Source: JBGSYN01 sp041750975
Lineage (GTDB): Bacteria; Pseudomonadota; Alphaproteobacteria; Geminicoccales; Geminicoccaceae
Assembly: GCA_041750975.1 (NCBI GenBank)
Contig: JBGSYN010000042.1
Span: 1-26,236, forward strand
Reading direction: 5' to 3'
Length of the DNA: 26,236 nt
In this document: one piece after another, positions 21,941-26,236 of the stretch
Layout: each line of letters begins with the position of its first letter
Numbering within the stretch: the stretch's first letter is position 1
Program-made: the position numbers and the translations under genes
Notes under the pieces: model-generated
Seen by the model: only the letters and a program-made list of their open reading frames with translations
Database searches by the model: none
What the model was told of the DNA's origin: nothing

Positions 21941-21969
21941 TTCAGGGGGAAATCCGATTTCCCCCTGAA
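21941..21969 (-). terminator. 3' hairpin of the pirin gene (copy C of the recurring module)
   Basis: A perfect 13-bp stem (21941-21953 with 21957-21969) with a 3-nt loop lies 15 bp beyond the pirin stop. Read in the gene direction it has core GGGGGAAAT/ATTTCCCCC and tail ACCCCCACGA, as in copies A and B. It would separate pirin transcription from the haem peroxidase gene downstream. Confidence 0.62.
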
Positions 21970-21984
21970 TTGCCCTGGTTTCAC

Positions 21985-22893
21985 TCAGTTGGCGCGGATG
22001 AAGGTGCCGTTCTGCAGGTCCTGGATGGCTTGCTGCAGTTCCGCCCTCGTGTTCATGACGATGGGTCCGTGCCAGGCGACCGGCTCCTTGATCGGGCTGC
22101 CGGAGACGAGCAGGAAGCGGATGCCGTCATCGCCGGCGGTGACGACGACCTCATCGCCGGTATCGAAGGTGACCATGGTCCGGTTGCCGGTCCGGTCCCG
22201 TACATGGACTTCCTCGTCGCCGAGCGCTTTTTCGGTCAGAGCACCCATCGGTGTCGAGGCGTCGGCAAACTTGCCTGATCCTTCAAAGATGTAGGCAAAG
22301 GCGGTACGGTAGGTGCTCACCGGAAACCGTGCCGTGGTGTTGGCCGGGACCTTGATATCGAGATATTGCGGATCGGCGGCGATCCCGTCGACCGGGCCGC
22401 GCCGGCCCCAGAATTCGCCGCAGACAATGCGCACCACGGTGCCGTCATCTTCGGTGATTTCGGGAATATCGCCGCCTTTGACGTCTTGGTAGCGGGGTGC
22501 CGTCATCTTCAGCGAGGAGGGCAGGTTGGCCCAGAGCTGAAAACCGTGCATCCGCCCCTGGGGGTCGCCTTTGGGCATTTCCTGATGCAGGATGCCGGAG
22601 CCTGCCGTCATCCATTGGACGTCGCCCGCCCCGAGGACACCGCTATTGCCGAGGCTGTCGCCATGATCGACGGTGCCTGCAAGGACATAGGTGATGGTCT
22701 CGATGCCGCGATGCGGATGCCAGGGAAAGCCCGCCCGATAGTCCTCGGGGCGGTCGTTTCTGAAATCGTCCATCATCAGGAAGGGATCGGTCGCGGAAGT
22801 GTCGCCGAATCCGAAGACGCGGTGCAGCTTGACGCCGGCGCCTTCGATATGCGGACGGGTGCCGGAAATGGTTTTGACGGGTCGAACCGACAT
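21985..22893 (-). CDS. Pirin family protein (bicupin, possible quercetinase or redox sensor)
   Basis: This 302-residue pirin starts at an ATG with GGAG 8 bp upstream. The metal site of the N-terminal cupin is complete: two histidines in WHPHRGIETIT and His/Glu in GSGILHQEMP. The N-terminal part (LHRVFGFGDTSATDPFLMMDDF) and the C-terminal cupin (PVSTYRTAFAYIFEGSG, GDEVVVTAGDDG, PIKEPVAWHGPIVMN) are typical in order and length. Known pirins act as quercetin dioxygenases, as an iron redox switch, or bind enzymes; sequence does not choose between these. It is divergent from hrpB. Confidence 0.94.
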   Translation of the reverse strand: MSVRPVKTISGTRPHIEGAGVKLHRVFGFGDTSATDPFLMMDDFRNDRPEDYRAGFPWHPHRGIETITYVLAGTVDHGDSLGNSGVLGAGDVQWMTAGSGILHQEMPKGDPQGRMHGFQLWANLPSSLKMTAPRYQDVKGGDIPEITEDDGTVVRIVCGEFWGRRGPVDGIAADPQYLDIKVPANTTARFPVSTYRTAFAYIFEGSGKFADASTPMGALTEKALGDEEVHVRDRTGNRTMVTFDTGDEVVVTAGDDGIRFLLVSGSPIKEPVAWHGPIVMNTRAELQQAIQDLQNGTFIRAN

Positions 22894-22917
22894 GGCTGTG
22901 GCTCCGTTGTTGACTTG

Positions 22918-22946
22918 GCGATAGATGGTGCCTTGCGGTGTCTCAA
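22918..22946 (-). promoter_or_regulatory. Possible sigma-70-type promoter for pirin
   Basis: On the - strand TTGAGA (22946-22941) and TATCGC (22923-22918) are exactly 17 bp apart, which would place the start near 22911 and give a leader of about 18 nt. It overlaps the most upstream possible start codon of hrpB. Confidence 0.35.
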
Positions 22947-25445
22947 GAAGCCTCCTGCCCTCGAAAGATTGTTGATGGATTGCGAACAATAGGGGCTTAT
23001 CTGCCGGTCGAGGACGCTTTACCGGCGCTTAGGTCGGCTCTGGCGGGGCATGGGGCTGCCGTGCTCGAGGCACCGCCCGGGGCCGGCAAGACCACGCTCG
23101 TACCCCTGGCGCTCCTGCAAGAGCCATGGCTGTCGGGCAAGAAGATCCTGATGCTCGAGCCGCGGCGCGTGGCGACACGGGCGGCTGCGTGGCGGATGGC
23201 CGAGCTCCTGGGCGAAGAAGTCGGCGAGACGGTCGGCTATGCGATGAGGTTCGAGCGCAAGTTGGGGCGATCGAGCAGGATCGAAGTCCTGACCGAGGGG
23301 TTGTTCACACGCCGGCTGCAACATGATCCCGAGCTTAAGGATGTCGGGCTCGTCATTTTCGACGAGTTTCACGAGCGCTCGCTCGACGCCGATCTGGGGC
23401 TGACATTGTGCCTCGACGCACGCAACTCGCTTCGCCCCGATCTCAGGCTCCTGGTCATGTCGGCGACATTGGAGGGCCGGGAACTAGCGGGCTTGCTCGG
23501 CGATGCGCCGCTGGTGCGAAGCCTCGGGCGGAGCTTTCCGGTCGTCACCCATTACCGGCCGGACCCCGGCGGCGGGCCGCCTTCAGCGCATTGGGCGGGG
23601 ATCGTGCGGGAGGCTTTGGCGAGCCATCAGGGCTCGGTCCTGGTCTTCCTGCCGGGTGTGGCGGAGATCCGGCGCGTTGCCGGAATGCTTCAAGCGGCGC
23701 CGGAAGTGGATGTGTTCGAACTCCATGGCGGGCTCGACCGGGACCGTCAGCTCCAGGCAATCGTGCCGAGTGCGTCAGGCAAAAGGAAAATCGTCCTTGC
23801 GACGAATATCGCCGAAACCAGCCTGACGATCGAGGATGTCGCCATTGTTATCGACGGCGGTCTCGAGCGGCGGGTCCGTTACAGTCCTCGAACCGGGATG
23901 AGCCGACTGGTCACCGGGCCGATCAGCCGCGCTTCAGCGGATCAACGGCGGGGCCGGGCCGGGCGCACCGGACCCGGCATCTGCTACCGGCTGTGGCCGG
24001 AGCCGGAGGATCGCGCCCGTGTGCTCCACCGCCCGCCCGAGATCATGGAGGCGGATCTCGCACCCCTGGTCCTGGAGCTTGCGGCGTGGGGCGTAAAGGA
24101 TCCGAACACCCTGTCCTGGCCGACCGCTCCACCCGAGGGCGCTCTTGCGGCAGCGCGGTCGACGTTGCGGCAGCTCGGGTTGTTCGACCAGGCAGGAGAT
24201 TTGACGCCAGCGGGGCGTGGCGCCGCGGCATTGCCATTGCATCCGCGATTGGCGGCGATGGTTCGGGCCCGCCCCGAGCCGACCTCGATCGTCATCGCAG
24301 CGCTCCTGAGTGGCCGGGATCCGTGGCGCAACAGCCACGGCAGCGACGTTGCCGGGCGGGTTGAGGCCTTTGCGCGAGAAAGGCCGCGCGACCTTGTTGC
24401 GATCGTCCGGCAGCTGGCCCGGGCGGTTGGTCTTGGCGACACCGAACCCAATCATGCCCTAACGGGCGAAATGCTGGCGCTGGCTTTTCCGGACCGTCTC
24501 GCCCGGCGGCGCGACAAGGGCGAGCGGCGCTATCGGTTGGCCAACGGCAGGGGTGCGGAATTGGACCAGGGCGATCCGATGAGCGGCCATGAATGGCTGG
24601 TCATTGCGGAACTCGACGATAGCGGCGCCGATGCTCGAATCCGCCTCGCGGCCGCGATCGAAGGGGACAATGTCGAACGGAGCTGCGCAGCCCAGATCGA
24701 TACCATGGAGGTCGTCGCCTGGGACGACCGGAAGGATCGCGTCGTCGCGGTCACCCGGACCGCGCTCGGCGCCATCACCCTGCGCGAGACCAGGCTCGCC
24801 GAGCCCGATTCTTCGGCGCTGGAGGCGGCATTGCTCGATGGCCTGAGAATGCGCGGCACCGCGCTTGCCGGATCGGTGGACTGGCCCTTGCCGGCGCTGC
24901 CATGGACCATCGAGGCGAGGCAATTGCGGGCACGGATCCTGCTGGCGCGACAGGTGGCGCCGGAACTGCCGGCGCTCGATGAGGAAAGCGTGCTCGAGGC
25001 GATGAGACCCTATCTGGCGGGTCTCAGGACCATGGAAGAGGTGCAGGCGCTGGATCTCGAATCCATAATGGCGGCTAGCCTATCTTACGAGATGCGGCGG
25101 CGCCTCGATATCGTGGCTCCGGCGACGCTGGCGACGCCGGCGGGTACATTGGCACCGGTCGATTATCTGCAGGACCCGCCCATAGTGTCCGGCAAGTTGC
25201 AGGCGTTTTTTGGCTGGCGGGCCACTCCTGCCATTCTGGAGGGCCGGATGCCGCTGGCGGTCCGGTTGCTCTCGCCGGCGGGCAGGCTGTTACAGGTGAC
25301 GGCCGATCTCGAAGGCTTCTGGCGCAGCACCTATGCCGAGGTCAGGAAGGACATGCGGGGCCGCTATCCGAAGCATCCCTGGCCCGAGGATCCGCTCACG
25401 TCGGAGGCGACGGTGCGGGTCAAGCGCCGCGATCGGAGCACCTAA
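22938..25445 (+). CDS. hrpB: ATP-dependent RNA helicase-like protein HrpB
   Basis: This is a DExH-box helicase of 835 residues, normal for HrpB. Motifs in order: LEAPPGAGKTT (43-53, Walker A), LEPRRVATRAAA, IFDEFHERS (141-148, the DEFH form used by HrpB), MSATLEG, VLATNIAETSLTIEDV and QRRGRAGRTGPG. After the two RecA-like domains come the helicase-associated region and the HrpB-specific C-terminus (PYLAGLRTMEEVQALDLE..., ending in a basic tail). The GTG at 22938 is the longest start; family-like sequence begins only at LPVEDALPAL (about residue 22), so the in-frame TTG at 22980 is also possible. Its cellular role is poorly known even in E. coli. Confidence 0.95.
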   Translation: MSQEASCPRKIVDGLRTIGAYLPVEDALPALRSALAGHGAAVLEAPPGAGKTTLVPLALLQEPWLSGKKILMLEPRRVATRAAAWRMAELLGEEVGETVGYAMRFERKLGRSSRIEVLTEGLFTRRLQHDPELKDVGLVIFDEFHERSLDADLGLTLCLDARNSLRPDLRLLVMSATLEGRELAGLLGDAPLVRSLGRSFPVVTHYRPDPGGGPPSAHWAGIVREALASHQGSVLVFLPGVAEIRRVAGMLQAAPEVDVFELHGGLDRDRQLQAIVPSASGKRKIVLATNIAETSLTIEDVAIVIDGGLERRVRYSPRTGMSRLVTGPISRASADQRRGRAGRTGPGICYRLWPEPEDRARVLHRPPEIMEADLAPLVLELAAWGVKDPNTLSWPTAPPEGALAAARSTLRQLGLFDQAGDLTPAGRGAAALPLHPRLAAMVRARPEPTSIVIAALLSGRDPWRNSHGSDVAGRVEAFARERPRDLVAIVRQLARAVGLGDTEPNHALTGEMLALAFPDRLARRRDKGERRYRLANGRGAELDQGDPMSGHEWLVIAELDDSGADARIRLAAAIEGDNVERSCAAQIDTMEVVAWDDRKDRVVAVTRTALGAITLRETRLAEPDSSALEAALLDGLRMRGTALAGSVDWPLPALPWTIEARQLRARILLARQVAPELPALDEESVLEAMRPYLAGLRTMEEVQALDLESIMAASLSYEMRRRLDIVAPATLATPAGTLAPVDYLQDPPIVSGKLQAFFGWRATPAILEGRMPLAVRLLSPAGRLLQVTADLEGFWRSTYAEVRKDMRGRYPKHPWPEDPLTSEATVRVKRRDRST

Positions 25446-25612
25446 AGCGACGATTTCATAACCTTGAAGGTGACTATTCGCGGTTTGGCGTGCCTGGAAT
25501 TTTGGGTTCGCAGATGGCCTTCCTGGATCTAGCATAGGGATAACGAAACCTCAGCGTGAGCATCGGCCATGGCTCGCCTCCACGCGCAGCGCCTAATCAA
25601 GGGACGGCCGGG

Positions 25613-26236
25613 ATGAGCTGCCGGGAATGCGGCCGAGAGGTGCCGCAGGCGGCGAATTTCTGCCCGCATTGTGGCGTCAGGCTCGATCACCAGGCGGAAG
25701 TGCCGGCTGCATCGGTTATGCCGGGCACGCTCGAGCGGCGGCAGTTGACGATCATGTTCTGCGATCTTGTCAATTCTACCGTGCTCGCCGAAGCGCTGGA
25801 CCCTGAAGCTTTCGGCCAATTGATCGAGGCTTATCGTGGCGCCTGCGTTGCACCGATCGCCCGCTACGACGGTCTGGTCGCGCAGTTCGTCGGCGACGGC
25901 ATTCTAGTCTATTTCGGCTTTCCACTGGCGCATGAGGACGATCCGGACCGTGCCGTGCGCGCCGGCCTCGAAATGATATTGGCCGTCAAGACACTCGATG
26001 CCGAATGGCGGCCCCAGACCAATGTGCCGCTTGCGGTGCGTATCGGCATCAATACGGGGGTCGTCGTCGTCGGCGATCTGCGCAATTCGTGGACCAGGGA
26101 AGACAGGGCGGTGTTCGGTCAGGCGGTCAATGTCGCTTCGAGGTTGCAGAATCTTGCTGGGCCCAACGCGATCATCCTGAGTGCCGAGACCAGGCATTTG
26201 TTGCGCGGTGCGATCCGGTGCCGGCCTCAGGGCCGG
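25613..26236 (+). CDS. Zinc-ribbon class III adenylate/guanylate cyclase, N-terminal part, truncated by window end
   Basis: 208 residues are visible from the ATG at 25613 (upstream AAGGGACGG) and the frame is open at the window end. A zinc ribbon comes first (CREC at 3-6, CPHC at 17-20), then a class III cyclase domain from about residue 40: ERRQLTIMFCDLVNST with metal Asp51, QFVGDGILVYFGFP with metal Asp95, AHEDDPDRAVRAGL, RIGINTG and FGQAVNVASRLQ. Proteins starting this way usually continue into an AAA/NB-ARC-type ATPase and TPR repeats of around 1000 residues, which cannot be checked here. It may make cAMP or cGMP. It lies 167 bp after hrpB on the same strand. Confidence 0.9.
   Translation, partial: MSCRECGREVPQAANFCPHCGVRLDHQAEVPAASVMPGTLERRQLTIMFCDLVNSTVLAEALDPEAFGQLIEAYRGACVAPIARYDGLVAQFVGDGILVYFGFPLAHEDDPDRAVRAGLEMILAVKTLDAEWRPQTNVPLAVRIGINTGVVVVGDLRNSWTREDRAVFGQAVNVASRLQNLAGPNAIILSAETRHLLRGAIRCRPQGR

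Noticed and set aside
23408..24364. 318-codon open frame in another + strand frame within hrpB
   Set aside because: It lies inside the helicase domain, whose motifs run through in the hrpB frame; the product is arginine/glycine-rich noise.
1..26236. CRISPR array, insertion sequence, prophage or defence system
   Set aside because: No regularly spaced direct repeats, transposase, integrase, phage structural or known defence genes were seen on either strand.

Overview
This 26.2 kb window is a gene-dense stretch of GC-rich chromosome. The codon bias, a twin-arginine ABC solute-binding protein, complete GDP-heptose enzymes, FecR/CHASE2 signalling and many GTG/TTG starts suggest an alphaproteobacterium, possibly near Rhodospirillales. 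No rRNA, marker gene or tRNA is present, so placement below class is a guess. I see no insertion sequence, prophage or CRISPR array.

Layout. (1) Bases 1-4265, + strand: the end of a PotA-type ATPase, a Tat-exported binding protein, two permeases and an Asp/Glu/hydantoin racemase, reading as one uptake operon. (2) Bases 4397-6013: a secreted lectin-like protein and an exported metallo-beta-lactamase-fold hydrolase are convergent, separated by a 121-bp double-hairpin palindromic element. (3) Bases 6014-6572: an AT-rich gene-free island ending in a textbook intrinsic terminator that serves no recognisable + strand gene, so a small RNA or very small ORF is suspected. (4) Bases 6573-12174, - strand: a CPA1 cation/proton antiporter, preceded in transcription order by glycosyltransferase, gmhB, hddC, hddA and gmhA. 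These encode the whole route from sedoheptulose 7-phosphate to GDP-D-glycero-alpha-D-manno-heptose plus a transferase that could use it. (5) Bases 12356-16165, + strand and divergent from the heptose genes: a FecR-domain membrane protein followed after 3 bp by a CHASE2-PAS-GGDEF-EAL protein, probably an envelope sensor coupled to c-di-GMP turnover. (6) Bases 16534-19528: a SulP transporter fused to STAS and cyclic-nucleotide-binding domains, then a small cupin. (7) Bases 19529-20213: a second gene-poor stretch with a 55-nt imperfect palindrome. (8) Bases 20214-26236: an animal-type haem peroxidase and a pirin on the - strand, then divergent hrpB helicase and a zinc-ribbon class III nucleotide cyclase cut by the window edge.

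Themes. Surface glycan precursor synthesis sits head to head with a c-di-GMP module, and a cNMP-gated transporter and a cyclase lie within 13 kb, so cyclic-nucleotide signalling is prominent. Three genes (SulP, haem peroxidase, pirin) end in the same kind of GGGG/CCCC hairpin followed by an ACCCC-type tail, a recurring local 3'-end module. I found no clearly new defence or mobile system. The least explained signals are the orphan terminator/AT-rich island, the 121-bp palindromic element and the repeated 3'-end hairpins.
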